Of a stretch of 64,000 nt of DNA, positions 11,211 through 23,399 are shown piece after piece; within the stretch, counting starts at the first letter, position 1; every line of letters begins with the position of its first letter. Where the stretch lies: NCBI GenBank assembly GCA_037957365.1, contig JARHVA010001191.1, positions 569,001 to 633,000 on the forward strand, written 5' to 3'. The position numbers and the translations under genes are program-made. This DNA comes from Torreya grandis. Taxonomy: Eukaryota; Streptophyta; Pinopsida; Cupressales; Taxaceae. The notes under the pieces were generated by a model. It had not been told where the DNA came from and ran no database searches. It was given only the letters and a program-made list of their open reading frames with translations.

Positions 11211-11938
11211 GTTGGGATGATCCAATATATGTCATATTGAGACTTAAATACCTACAAAAATTTGGCTTTATATAATTATTATAGGACATATCTCTTTAAT
11301 CAAACTATCGGGAATATAATAGTGTGCTTCAATTCCTATCCTCAAGAAATCAATAAATCCTAAAATGCATAATGTATAAGAGTTTGGTTTGGGGGTTTGG
11401 GGGTTTGGGGGTTTTCTTAGATATGTTAATATTGGACCTTAACCTCTTATAATTTGTCAGACCCCTCAAAGAAAAAAGATAAATTTAAAGTTGATAAACA
11501 TTACATAACATAAAATTCTTCAACAATATAGTTCAAGAGTGCTCTCAATAAACTATATGTTAGGATGGTCCAATATATGTCATTTTTACCTTAAATACCT
11601 ATGAAAAATTGGATTCATACACTTCTTATAGGGCATAACTCTCTATAAAACCATATTTTGGAATATAATTATTCACCTCATTGATCTTAATATTGACAAT
11701 CCAACAATTCATAACTTTTTAGTGGATGTTCATGACCTATCCAAGATAGAGATAAATGATGTCATTCATACTAGTGATATTTATATAGCCTATCTCTAGT
11801 CCATATGGTTTCAGCCTAAAGAGTCATTCAATGGATGTTCCTAACCTATCCAAGACAGAGATAAATAATAGCATTCATACTAATATTTACAGAGCCTATC
11901 TCTAGTCCACATGGTCTCAACCTAAAGATCCCTTCAAC
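11211..11938. repeat. Two local tandem duplications
   Basis: A segment starting GTTGGGATGATCCAATATATG at 11211 is repeated with substitutions from 11559 (offset 348 bp). Just downstream a 109-bp unit (11721-11829, starting AGTGGATGTTCATGACC) is repeated at 11830-11938. Both pairs are diverged. They resemble subterminal or leader repeats of a decayed transposable element. Confidence 0.65.
11386..11411 (+). repeat. G-run cluster (GG, G5, G5, G5 with TTT spacers)
   Basis: Runs of five G at 11391-11395, 11399-11403 and 11407-11411, each separated by TTT, with a preceding GG-TTT. The array is compatible with a G-quadruplex on the plus strand. It is not the plant telomere unit (TTTAGGG). Confidence 0.75.
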
Positions 11939-13074
11939 TCAAACTATAATACTAATCAAAATTTTATAACTTCACTTTAGTTATGGTTTCATCTAATCCA
12001 AAGGTACAAAAAAGTATAGTTACCTTGCACCTTGAGGGTTCTTCTTGCCTAGCTCAGAGTTTTCTCCAATCAGCTTCACATTAAAACAAACCATCATATC
12101 TCTTGGGAGCATTGCATTTGAGAGATTTTCTCTTTGGATTTTTGGATTCTAAGACTAAGGACTATTTTTTTTTTAGATTCTCACCTTATTATGAAATAAT
12201 GGGATGGTTATTTTACCTCAAGTCATAGATTACCTTGGCTTTCTCCAGACATTTGTGGCTTATGAAAACTACAAATATTTGGCAATATTCCTCTATAATA
12301 TGTTCAACCCTCACCAACATATTTTCAAACATAAGTCTCGAAAGGGGGCATGCGTTAGGGTAATTACATCCTACTTCTAGTCATCTCACAATATGAATAG
12401 GAAAAGGTCATGTGTCTATCTTCTTAAATTATATAGTAAACCAATGAGATGTCGTAGACTTAATGATACATATGTACTCACACCCATCACACACTTTTTA
12501 ACCATTTTGAGTATTAGAAGTATTTCCTCATAGCAACAAAGTTCATATCACTATGTAAGAACAACCTATTTTTGATATTCTTCATGGTATCTTAAATTTT
12601 TGGAATATTACTTTGTATTTACTCATTTTATATTTAGTTTTCTCTTTTGTATTTTTTGAAGTGTGCTCTACGCTCCCCCTATCTTCTTTACATTATATCG
12701 TTTGCAGTCTCATGAATCAATCTTGACCTTTGGTGGATATTAATATATATCTTAAATGTAATTTAATGAGCCACTCCAAATTCTATACAATGAAGGGCAA
12801 AAATAATTTGTTTATCTCAACTTAGCAATTCACCTTTACCAACAAATGATTCGACTGGTGATGATGATGGTTGCCTATATCCATCCACCAAGGTACAAAT
12901 CCCTCTAGATACCTGACATAGAGAGTAAATGATTAGGGCCAAAATCATACCTTGGGTGATTTTTATAGTGTGATTTAGATGTAGTCTTACTCAACATTGT
13001 AAATCCACCATATATGTCAGGATCGTACCCTAGGTGATCATAATTTGGATGATTTTTATGGTGTGATTTCAATG
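11939..13074. other. Interval without recognised gene
   Basis: AT-rich DNA with no supportable coding region. A degenerate repeat of a phrase around GATTTTTATGGTGTGATTT occurs at about 12957-13068. Confidence 0.4.
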
Positions 13075-14430
13075 ACAATGGATTCTTCCAAGGGTGTAGT
13101 TTAAGTTTCTTGGCATTCCTTTTGCCTTTTGGGCTTCTCTCTCTGAATTATGGTCCTATGCGGTGCTGAGAGTTGAAAAAAAAATCTCTTTTTAGATCAC
13201 CAAGCCTCTTTCTCTTGCTGTAAAATTTCAAATTTACTCTAAAGTTTCGGTAGCTATTGGTGTGTATTATTCCTCTTGTTTTCATTCTAATGTTGCTTAC
13301 AGCAAATTAGAAAAACTTTCAAGATATTTTCTATGGGATAACTCTGAGGGTCATAAGGGATTCCACATATTCACTTCGAACATTTGTTGCCGCCCTAAGG
13401 AAGTTGGGGGACTGGGTCTCCTAGATATTAAAATTCAAGGCCTTGGTCTTAGTGCTAAATAGATTATCAGAGGTCTTTTTGGGGATGAAGCCTAGAATAT
13501 TCTTCTCTACCATTGTATATCTCAGGGACTCTCATGTGGTAGAAAGGTTTGGCAAGGCTTGGGACATCATTCCCTGCTCATTACCCCAATGCCTATTAAA
13601 ATTAAGGGATCTTTTATGATTCAAAGTCTATGGAAGGCTTTGGAGAAGCTTAAGCCTCACCTTAATTAGGTAGGTGAGGGTTTCAAGAATGGTCTCTCCA
13701 TTAAATCCCAGTCCCTTTGGTGGTTGCTTTGCTTAAATTTTCATAATGTTCCCTTTACCTTAATCCCTTGGGTTAAAGGGTTACGACTCTTCAGAAAATG
13801 TGTGAAAGTTATCAATGATCTTTTTTTCAAGGAAAATAGGGTTTGGCTTACTTGGCAACAACTTCAGAGTAAATTTCATTAAAATGAACTCAAATGCAGA
13901 GGCTATTGCAAAAATTCAAGGATCTATACCTAATGAGTGTTTACATAAAATTAGAGTCAATTCCCTTGTTTATTAGTGTAAGGATTGGCACTGGCTTATG
14001 GCCACCCCCTTCACCATACTCTCCTCGGTTGGGGTACCATTTACTTGTTCTATAGCATATTCTAGGTGATATGCTCAACATCAGATGGAATCTTCATTCT
14101 AGATTTGGGATCTGGTCCCAAATTTTTAATACTATGTGATTTGCTGCTATTGAGCCCAAAAAAACTCATTTCTTATAGTACCTCCTCTACCAGTACTTAT
14201 CTGTGGGAGACCAGCTCAAGCATCTGGGAGTGCCTAACCCCATTTGTCCAGCTTTCTGGCAACTAGAGACTGTTAAGCACCTTTTTTGGTTTTTCTCTCA
14301 TGCACAATCTATGTGGCATTGGATTCATTCCTTTTTCCATCCCTTTCAACCTGAATTCTTTATGTGGAGGATGGCTCTCTTAGGGGACTCAACTTTGTTC
14401 CCTGCAAAATATAATTATTTTTGGTAGATC
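13075..14430 (+). pseudogene. LINE ORF2 C-terminal part with zf-RVT region
   Basis: The frame opens with GIPFAFWASLSE and PLSLAVKFQIYSKVSVAIGVYYSSCF. It continues KLEKLSRYFLWDN and CCRPKEVGGLGLLDIKIQ, which is the block after the polymerase domain of plant L1 ORF2. Downstream, after several stops and frame changes, QLKHLGVPNPICP and ETVKHLFWFFSHAQSMWHWI match the zf-RVT domain; the cysteine pair is degraded. The piece is non-functional. Confidence 0.75.
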
Positions 14431-15085
14431 TTTTGATCTGACATTTGTTTCAAATCTAGAAAGCTAGAAACTATGATTGCTTTAATCATGATGAGTTAAA
14501 ATGTAGTTTTTCTGTTACTAACAAAAATTACTATTCTATCTAATGTTACTCCTCAATCAAAGCCAAACAGACAAGGTCCGTTTGGAACTTAACCACCTCT
14601 AGCATTTGCTCGATCACTGGGGAAATGTTCCATGCACAGTCAGCCACAAACCTCCTAAACTTCCATGACATCCTTCACCTCCTTGGGGATGAGAGCATGG
14701 GCCACGTTTGCAGCGATCCAGACCCAGACACAGGAGTCACTCTCCACAATGATCACCACCTCGTTGGTCTTCTCCTCGTCATGGTAGCCCAAGTGGCTTG
14801 TTTAGATTTAGAGGTGATGGCAGGAGCTGGGGATCTCCTCCCCAGTCCCAAGATGGTGAAATCAAACGCTGGGGTCTGCCTTCCCAAAGCATATTCCTAT
14901 GCTTGGCTTTGTCAATTTCCCCTGAAAGAAATCAAAATGAGACTTTAGATGCTCAAAAAAACATGGGTTGGGAGCCCTTACCTATTGACGAGGATCCTCC
15001 TACTTTGGGAGGATGGGGTGGTAAGCCTCAAGATCCACCATCTCCTCCACCTCTCCCGACATCCATGTTTGTTGTGGTTGCTTAA
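14431..15085 (+). pseudogene. LINE 3'-terminal coding remnant
   Basis: Two overlapping plus-strand open stretches (14625-14948 and 14798-15085) fill the space between the zf-RVT remnant and the poly(A) end. The second ends in a proline-rich tail (DPPSPPPLPTS). GC content is higher than the surroundings, as often seen in LINE 3' ends. No conserved RNase H motif could be recognised, so the domain is unassigned. Confidence 0.4.
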
Positions 15086-15439
15086 TTGTTCTCTTTATTT
15101 TTATTGATGTCAAATAAATGATGTGATATAAAAAAAATTTGGTGTGATCATTTTCTAACCACTTTTCTGACTTATCCCAAGATATTTTTTTACCTTCGAT
15201 ATGATTTTACTTGTGAGATGTGAATTTACTTGTAAGATGTAACTTTTCCCCTGAATTTTTTGTATGATTAATAATGTACCATACATTAAATTTTTTTTAT
15301 ATATAAGAACACTTTTCAATCAAACAAAAAATAAATAAATCTAATCATAAATGGTGAGTTTAGGTGAAACTCAACCCAATATAAATTGAATTAATTCAGT
15401 TTATTATATATTAAACTCTTATTTTGTCTTGAATGTGGA

Positions 15440-16350
15440 CTAGCTGTTTTCTCAGGCCAATCTAAATGTGTGGAGGCATTCGTTGTCAACAGAGAGGATA
15501 AAAAGGAGACAAAATTTTATAATTATCAGTTAATTCAAATTATCGAATATTTCAGAGAAGCAGAGGTTCCAAATCCATTACAACTGAAGGAGGACAGTGG
15601 TTGTACTAAATTGAACTGCACTGATCGCACAGCCTTCATTAATAATGTCCATTACCATACGAATGGTGTTCGTGTTGAATTAAAAGAAGAAATTCGGCGA
15701 TGGCCTGGATTGGCAACAACTACTGAAAGATTTACAGTTGAATATGGCAACCTTAGAATGGCATTTTTATCCTATTCGTTTGGAGCTAGATGATGAAGAT
15801 TCAAGTGAGGATTATATGGAACATGGTCATGAATCTGAAAGTGAGCATTCTGTGGAGGATGATGACCAATCTCAAAGACATATTGCAATATGTTGACGAA
15901 TCTGAAAGTTATAGAAGCATCTTTTTTATCTTGTTCCATTTGTGCAAGACATATTGCTACCACAGGCAGCTGTAACTGTTATGAAGCATTCGTTGTTACG
16001 AGAAAATGAAAGAGAAACAATTACAGGAAGTTATCAAATTTTGCATACAAAACGGGGTTCCAAATCCATCACGATCAAGTGAGCATATTGTTCCTCGAAG
16101 TTATTAGATGACAGGGATTCCAAGCCCGTCAGAACTACCCCAAGATATTCCCTATAATTGGATGACTCCAAATCCCACCACAAATTTTCAACGAGTGTTT
16201 TTTCATCAAATGTTGTGCTCCTATGCTTTTATAAATGCCATATGTTTGAAGATTTTATAGAGTAATAATACAGAGAGCAATGAAGTGAACCTTGCAGCTG
16301 TTAAAAGAAAATAGAATCAATTACTCGCCTGCAAAGAACTTAATTGAATT
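15440..16350 (+). pseudogene. Gene-like segment with internal duplication, unknown
   Basis: A 107-codon ORF (15470-15793) contains YQLIQIIEYFREAEVPNP and RTAFINNVHYHTNGVRVELK. In a shifted frame it continues EWHFYPIRLELDDEDSSEDY into a strongly acidic Ser/Glu/Asp tail (to about 15880). About 510 bp downstream (from 15982) a diverged copy of the start returns, with QLQEVIKFCIQNGVPNP, then GIPSPSELPQDIP and MTPNPTTNF. The recurring (V/I/T)P(N/S)P phrases and the duplication suggest a decayed repeat protein or duplicated exon. GC is slightly raised. The family is not recognised; it could be a host pseudogene or a fragment carried by a transposon. Confidence 0.4.
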
Positions 16351-16533
16351 TGAAAGAAGATTGAAACCTAAATTATCTCACACCATATATTTTTCATTTC
16401 TATCAATCTTTCAAATTGTATTTCAATTGATGGTTATTTGAAATGAACATATTATTATTATTTTTATTTTTATTTTTTTATTGAAAAGTATATCTATATT
16501 AAAATAAATAATATTATAACATTAATCATAACC

Positions 16534-16564
<31 letters not shown>

Positions 16565-18889
16565 CCAAAAACAATCACCCTAAATCCTCGTTTTTGAGAA
16601 TATATATTTAAGAGAACGTTGAATGGTTCTTATCCAGATAAAATTAAAGATTATGAAATGGTTGTGCCCCTCATATAGATAATATTGAAGATGGTGACGA
16701 AATTGAATAATGTGCACGAGACCTTCAAACAACAAACCAACATGGGCGTGGCACAGAATTTAGGAACACTCTCAAAGAAGGTTGTATCGGTAAGAAAAAA
16801 AATCAACCAAAAGATATTGTCTTATGCATAGTTAAGTGGGTAACTTTTGTCCAGACTACTGGAGTTGCCAAAAACAGAGGATTCGTGTTATAAAGAGAAA
16901 AGGTACACCATTCTTAATCGTTGAAGAAATAAAAATGCTTGCCTCCCAAAACTTATTTAAGGTCAGGAAAAGCAAGTTACCATATGAATCTATTTAAACA
17001 GTAGCTGAAATTACTATCGTATAATGATATTAATCAACTAGTTTCTAGATTTTTTGTATTTCATTTCTTCAATAAGAGGATTGTATCAATTTAGGAATGG
17101 GGAGAATTATGAGTATTCAATAGATAAGATGTATTTTAACTGTAAAAAATGTTGTAGATGTTGTAGAGATTATTTAAGAGTAGGTATGTAATGAAACGAT
17201 CTTATGAATTTTAAAAACTTCAAAATTTACACTTGTAAAGAAATTTGAAGAGGTTTCAATGTAAAACCAAATTAAAAAAATATTTATAAAACACTTTTTA
17301 TTGATTATAAAGTACCTCAAAATTTTATGAAAAAGATTATATTTTTTGCAGTGCAATGGATTTATACTTACATGGTACCACCTGTAACCACGGACTAGTT
17401 GCAATTACTCTTTCTATAAAACCACCCTCTAAATGTGTATTTCTTTTTGTTCTGGTATTTTAATTTGGACTCATGATGAATTAGCTTTGTCTTTTACAAC
17501 AGAAAGCTTTACTTGTCTATTCTTAAGACTCTTCAAATAAATTTAGCATTTTTTCAGGTTATATCCAACGACACTGAGTGTTTGTGATGATTAGGGAAGA
17601 GGAGATATTACTCTTTACATTAATTAGGTTATTTAATAAGTATCTCCTTTATATATTAATTGATGTATTGATAATATTTATTTGAAAAGAGGAAAAGTTA
17701 TTTTTATCCTGTTTAAGTGGAGGGAAGGTCATATTTTGAATTGATTTAAAATGTAAAATTTGAAATACACTAGAAAATAAGTATGACAAAAAATTGTGAG
17801 GGTGACATGTTATCATATGATTGGTTGCTTTGTGCTTTGTACTACTATTTGATCACAATTGCACAATCATTACCAAATTGTACTTTCACTTTCAATAAAA
17901 TATATTCAAATATTACTATTGGAAGTAAATTTCAACTATTGACTCTCTTACTATCCAAAATATGGATGCTGGTCAAATATTATCTCGTCTCTCCTAATCA
18001 TAATTAAGTTTTTAAAATTTATTATTATTAAATTTTTAAAAAAAATCATATTTTCAGAAAAAATATTTTGATTTTTAAAATATATTATTAAATTTAATAT
18101 TTATTTGAATTGACATTCTTCATCAATATAATACATGAAAATCTTAAATAAAACAATCAAAATTAATATCAAACTAACATTTTTTAATACAATATTTATA
18201 GTAATATGTTTATTTGAAAATAAAATAAAATAGGTACATTAAATATATAAAAACAGATCCTAATATACCTTAAAATTTTAAGACCGTCACCTGCACCTCA
18301 AATGTATAGAAGGGAAGTGGGGGCTGAGTATGATGATTATGTGGGGGCGTAACTCTCACATGGCCATACTTGCAGATGGAATTACATTCGTAATTGGAAA
18401 CAAAATCCTGGTCATTATAGAACAAGGTTAACTTTCCACTCATTTCCATTTTAAGATTTTTTATTTCAACTCAATTGGATTTATATTCTACTAATAAAAT
18501 TTATTAATGTATTCCACATAAATGGATTTACAATTAAATTGCAACTCAAATGCCCATAAACACTAAACAAGTTTAAAATAAAAAATAGTAATTTAATTAT
18601 TTAATTAATTATAAAGTCAAAGAAATAGCATGGCATAAAAACTGTATAAATTAATTTTAAATATTATATAGTTATTAAGATTTGACTCAGAAAGGCAAAA
18701 AAATGATTTAAAAAATTCGTGTAAAATAGAAAACTTTGTCTAAAGTATTTTATACTTTCCTCTTGATCCATACACAAACAAATACACCTAGTTTTGGTAT
18801 TTCAAAAATGTCATGTATATCATATCTTTGTTCCAATTACTTTATAAATAAAATATATTTTTTTTAAATTGAATAATAATATTTGAAAC

Positions 18890-18891
<2 letters not shown>

Positions 18892-18922
<31 letters not shown>
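18892..18922. repeat. (TA)n microsatellite
   Basis: About 15 uninterrupted TA units. Confidence 0.9.
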
Positions 18923-18925
<3 letters not shown>

Positions 18926-19370
18926 TTGGAGTTTGTATTATATCAAAAAATAGTAAAACTATTTTGATATTTAATTTGATTGGTTGAAAACAGTACATTT
19001 CAATAATTGCATTAATTCAAGCATGCAAAACAATATCATGCAATATTTTGAGTTTTTAAAAGAATATTATAATGAATTTTTACTCCTCTAAGATGCTTGT
19101 CTTTATTTAATAACGTTATGTGAATAATAGGTTCATGCTATGTCCAAATGAACTACAATACTTGTATATTTATAGACAAATTTATTTCAAATTAGGACCC
19201 TATTGTTGTGCAAAACAACTCCCAACAATCAAAAAAAGAAAAAAGAAAGAAACGAGATGAAACAAATTTAGTCAAAAGAAGCAACTCAAAAGAGTGCTAG
19301 GAACATATGGATAATAGCCCAAGGAGTGTACAGACACTCTAGACAAAGGGGTCCAATTGAGAAAAAATCT

Positions 19371-19392
19371 AGAGAGAGAGAGAGAGAGAGAG
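19371..19392. repeat. (AG)11 microsatellite
   Basis: Eleven uninterrupted AG units. Confidence 0.9.
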
Positions 19393-20484
19393 CAAGTATA
19401 ATAGTTGAAGGTAGTTGAAGTGGATTTGGAGAAAAGACATCAATCATCATAAATCGAAATATACCAATAATTGAAAAGTACATAAACATACTAAAATCAT
19501 ATAACTTAATAACTAATAAATTTGAAAAGGCTATTAAATGTCTACATTTTTCACTACTTTTATGTGAATGTAAATGACGATATTGTATAATTTTATTAGT
19601 TTTTAAAGAGCTTAGAACCAAATTTCATGTGATGAAAATATTGTATCTCTATCAATATTATATATTGTATAATTTTTGTATGTACAAAACCTTCATTAAA
19701 ATATTATTAACTAGGATATATCCCTTCAACAAAACTTATCTCCTTAAAAAAAACTCTATTAACAATTCTATTATAAAAATTATTCTTAAAAAAATTGAGC
19801 TAGTTAAATTCAAATAAATTAATTATTTAAACTTATCTTTTATAATTAACTTAATAATCTCAAATAAAATTTATTTAACCAAATATATTATAAATAATAT
19901 GTTATAATGTAATATTAATCTTAACAGTCTCAATCCCTAAGAATGGAAGAAAATAGTCTTCACAGGGAAACTAGAATATACAAAAAATCTAACATACTTT
20001 CAAGCAATAGCTGAACGAAAACACATTCATTAGTTCACAGAAAAATAAGCAAAACAATTGTAATAACTAACCTCACATTCATTGGTTTCAATAAACAAAA
20101 ACATTGTTAATTTTATCTTCATTAGAAGTTTAACGTCACTAAAAATATACTTAGTAAATTTTATACACAAAGATAAGTTTACTACGTAATCTACTAAACA
20201 TATTATTCATAACTATCTTCGTGGGGAAGGTTTTCATTGTGTGCTACATAACTATAATCTTCATCATCTCTTTCAGTAGCGAGTAATGCATTATCTTTCT
20301 TCAACTTTAATATACGAAGTCTTTTATTATTTGTATGCAGTTCATCGTTGCACAACGTCTTACTCCCATTGGAAACACAAAAATATGTTCTTTGGTGTTT
20401 GTCTTATAATTGTTAAGAAAGAATAATGACTTCATCTATAATAAATATTAAACTTATTCTTCATAAGAAATACAGTTTCCTCTT

Positions 20485-21158
20485 TGTTGGCAGAAAATAA
20501 AATAATGTGCAAGTCTAGGCGGATAGCAACTAACAACACAGAAATTTGCATTTACAGCAAGCTAAAATAGAGAAGAACAAAAGAGGGCGGAGATAGTTTA
20601 AAACGTAAAATGCATATATATTACATGATTCTAAAAACTTTTTTACAAACTGATTTAAACTCCCTTACATAACCAGCGACAGCGACATATTAAACTCTTA
20701 CCAAAAAAACTGCTATTTTGACTTCTTTCCTTTCTATTGGCTGCTCATAAAGCTCTATTTTTCTTTCCTTTTCTGACTGTTGTTGTGCATAAATTCTTCC
20801 TTATATTTTTTTCTCAACTCCTCCTATTCTTGTTCTCTGTTGCATATATTCTCTACTGTCTTTTTCTCCTTACTTCCTTTGTTTTCTGCAGTATGTGGCT
20901 GCTCTGTTATTTTCTCCAGTTTCTTTTCTGCCTACTGCTGCATTATTTTTCATCTATTCTCTTACATTTTATCTGTCTCTTTATCTTTTTGTCTTTTTGC
21001 TAACAGTTTCACATATCACCGTATTTTCTCCCCAAATAGAAATGGTTCTCAAAATTTCAAATTCAAACTGTTGCATTTAATTTGTTTGGCAGCCGCTACT
21101 GTGGAAGTAAGTAGCATAAGGGAGGTGAAAATAGGGGTAGAGGTATAATATTTTAACA
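20485..21158 (-). repeat. 3' LTR of copia B
   Basis: 674 bp; plus strand TGTTGGCAG...TTTTAACA, so both ends carry TG/CA. It pairs with 25976-26658 along its whole length. Confidence 0.95.
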
Positions 21159-21172
21159 CTTCTCCTCATCCC
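21159..21172 (-). other. Polypurine tract of copia B
   Basis: Minus strand GGGATGAGGAGAAG immediately before the 3' LTR; it would prime plus-strand synthesis. Confidence 0.75.
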
Positions 21173-21291
21173 TGACCTTCTTAGAATGATATGTTGAATC
21201 TCTTTCAACCACTAAAACATCTTTGTAACTTCTCTTTATTTGTCTATATCCTTCTGGACTTATTTTGTGCATGTCTAGAGCATCACTGCTG

Positions 21292-21810
21292 AAGTCCATA
21301 GCTCTGTTGATGGACTCCATAACTGGATTGGTAGAGTCCATAGTTGGACTACGGACTCAACTGGTAGAGTTCGTAATTGGACCGACAAAGTCCATAGCTG
21401 GACTAACAGAGTTCGTAGCTGGACTACAAGGTCGACTAGCAGAGTCTAGAGCTGAATTGACAGAGTCTATAGCTGCCCTACTGAAGTTTGTAGCTCAATT
21501 GTAGGACTCTGTAGTTATGTTTTAGGATTCCAAAGCTACGTTGTAGGAATCTGGAATTGGCCTATAGGAGTCCAAAACTGACCTGTAGGAATTTGGAGTT
21601 GACCTGTAGGAGTTTGGAGTTGGCCTATAAGAGTTCGGAGCTAGAATGTAAGAGTCCAGAGTTGGTTTGTATAAGCCCAAAGCTAAGTCTAGAGCTGACC
21701 TATAGGAGTCCAGAGTTGTGTTGTAAGCATCTGGAGCTGTATGGTAAGAGTCTGAAGCTAGATTGTAGGAGTTCGTAGCTCTGTTGTAGGACTCCGGAGC
21801 CAACATAAAA
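21292..21810. repeat. 21-bp minisatellite fused in frame to copia B pol
   Basis: The array holds 22 full 21-bp units (consensus near GAGTCCATAGCTGGACTGTAG) and four shorter units of 12, 12, 18 and 15 bp. The sum is 519 bp, exactly 173 codons, so every unit length is a multiple of three. On the minus strand it encodes a degenerate seven-residue repeat around SYxxAPD/SYRPTPN that continues the pol frame. The same frame, after a few stops, ends ISPEGYRQIKRSYKDVLVVE...KC just before the 3' LTR. The plus strand is also largely open (ESIAGLT-like repeats). Confidence 0.9.
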
Positions 21811-21944
21811 CCTTTTAGATCTAATGTTGTTGCATTAATGACCCCTAACCTTCTTCTTAAGTGAATGACAGTGTCTTTTGATAATGAATTAGTAAAAATA
21901 TCAGCTAGATGTTGATCTAACATACAAAATTTAAGCTCTATCAC
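21811..21944 (-). pseudogene. copia B RNase H C-terminus
   Basis: The stretch contains HLADIFTNSLSKDTVIHLRRRLGVIN, the standard copia pol end ('QxADIxTKxL...F..LR..LG'). Normally the ORF stops soon after; here the frame runs without a stop into the 21-bp repeat array. Confidence 0.88.
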
Positions 21945-22295
21945 ATAATTTTTAAATAACTCTTAAATAAAGTGATACCTAATTGCAATGTGTTTGTTCC
22001 TACCATGAAAGATGAAGTTCTTTGACAACATTATGAAGGATATATTGTCATAATATACCGTAGAAGCTCCCTGATGCTCTTCATGCAAATATGAAAGTAT
22101 CTTTCTTAACCATATAGCTTGGCATGTCGTTGCATTAATTATTATGTACTCTGCTTCAGCTTTAAAAATTGAAACTATAGATTGCTTCTTTTAAATTCAA
22201 GATATGGCTCTTGACCCAAGATGAAATACATACTTTGACGTGATCTTTCGGTCATCAAGGCTACCAACCCAATTACTATCTGTGTAGCCCACTAA

Positions 22296-23131
22296 CTAAA
22301 ACTCATTTGTTGTTGCATACAAAACTCCATAATCTCTTATTTCATTCATGTACTTCAATATCCTCTTGCTTGCTTGCCAATATGTCTCCTTTGGCATCTC
22401 CATGAATATAGATATGAAGCTAACTACATACATGATGCCCAGCCTAGTTGTAGTAAAATATATTAAACTTCCCACTAAGCTCTTATACCGTGTGGGGTCT
22501 ACATTGCTACTACAATCATCCTTCCATAACTTTAAACATGTCTTAGTTGGTATAGATACTGGCTTGTTGTCCAACATCCTAAACTTCTCCAAAACCTCAT
22601 TTGTATACTTAGATTGGCATATGAATATGCCACTATCCATTTGCTTGAATTTATCCCAAGAAAGTACTTCAAAAAACCTAAATCAGTCATTTTAAACTCC
22701 TTCATGGTTGTCTTGAACTCTTCTATTGACTAATTTGCATTTCATATGAATATTAGATCATCTACATATAAAACTACAATCAAAATATCACCTTTCCATG
22801 CTTTGATGTAGAGTGTGGTCTCACTAGCACTTTTATTAAAGTTGTTGCTCAACAAGTAAGAGTCTATATAGTTGTATCATGCTCTTGGAGCTTGCTTGAG
22901 CCCATACAATGTCTTTTTCAGTATATATACCTTGTTCTCATGACTGAGAACCTCATATCTGGGTAGATGTCTCACATAAATCTCTTCTTCTAGCAATCCA
23001 TTCAAGAAGGTTGACTTGACATCTATTTGATGCACCTTCCACTTGTGTTGAGGAGTAATGGCTATGATTGTCTTTACCATTTTTAGCCTTGTTACAAGTG
23101 TAAATGTCTCATTGTAGTCACATTCAAACAT
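22296..23131 (-). pseudogene. copia B reverse transcriptase
   Basis: DYNETFTLVTRLKMVKTIIAI, HKWKVHQIDVKSTFLNGLLEEE and YILKKTLYGLKQAPRA correspond to the RT fingers and palm with the first catalytic Asp in 'QIDVKSTFLNG'. About 100 bp further on, VLYVDDLIFI (around 22748-22766) preserves the YVDD box. A later open block (22640-22296) has DSGIFICQSKYTNEVLEKF, DPTRYKSLVGSLIY and YWQASKRILKYM, the connection to RNase H. Catalytic motifs are intact but the frame is interrupted. Confidence 0.9.
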
Positions 23132-23399
23132 TTACTTGTAGCCTTTCACCACTAGTCTTGCCTTATGCCTCTTTATCTTGTCTTCGAGAGTGGTTTTTGT
23201 CTTATACACCCACTTGACTCCTATGACCTCTTTTCTTTTTGGTAGGTCAACTAACTCTCAAGTCTGATTTCTTTCTATTGCGTGCATTTCTTCATCTATT
23301 GCCTCACACCACTTGTCATATTTGATTAATTTTTCAAAGTAGATAGAATTATTTAATAAAAAGAGAGCATAATTCATAGTTTGGTCTTCATTTTGCTCA

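Larger units (their letters stand above)
13075..15137 (+). mobile_element. L1-type LINE, 5'-truncated
   Basis: Only the C-terminal third of a LINE ORF2 is present. It ends with an AATAAA signal (15113-15118) and a short A run (15130-15137), the expected 3' tail. The reverse-transcriptase core with its FADD box is missing, as expected for a 5'-truncated insertion. Target duplications could not be identified by eye. Confidence 0.75.
16351..20479. other. AT-rich intergenic interval
   Basis: No gene recognised. It holds simple repeats only: (AT)n at 16537-16559, (TA)n at 18892-18922 and (AG)11 at 19371-19392, besides long A/T-rich tracts. The open stretches here are short and motif-free. Confidence 0.5.

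Noticed and set aside
20737..21148. Hydrophobic ORFs inside copia B LTRs (also 26226-26580)
   Set aside because: They are T-rich LTR sequence read on the strand opposite the element; they look hydrophobic only because of base composition.
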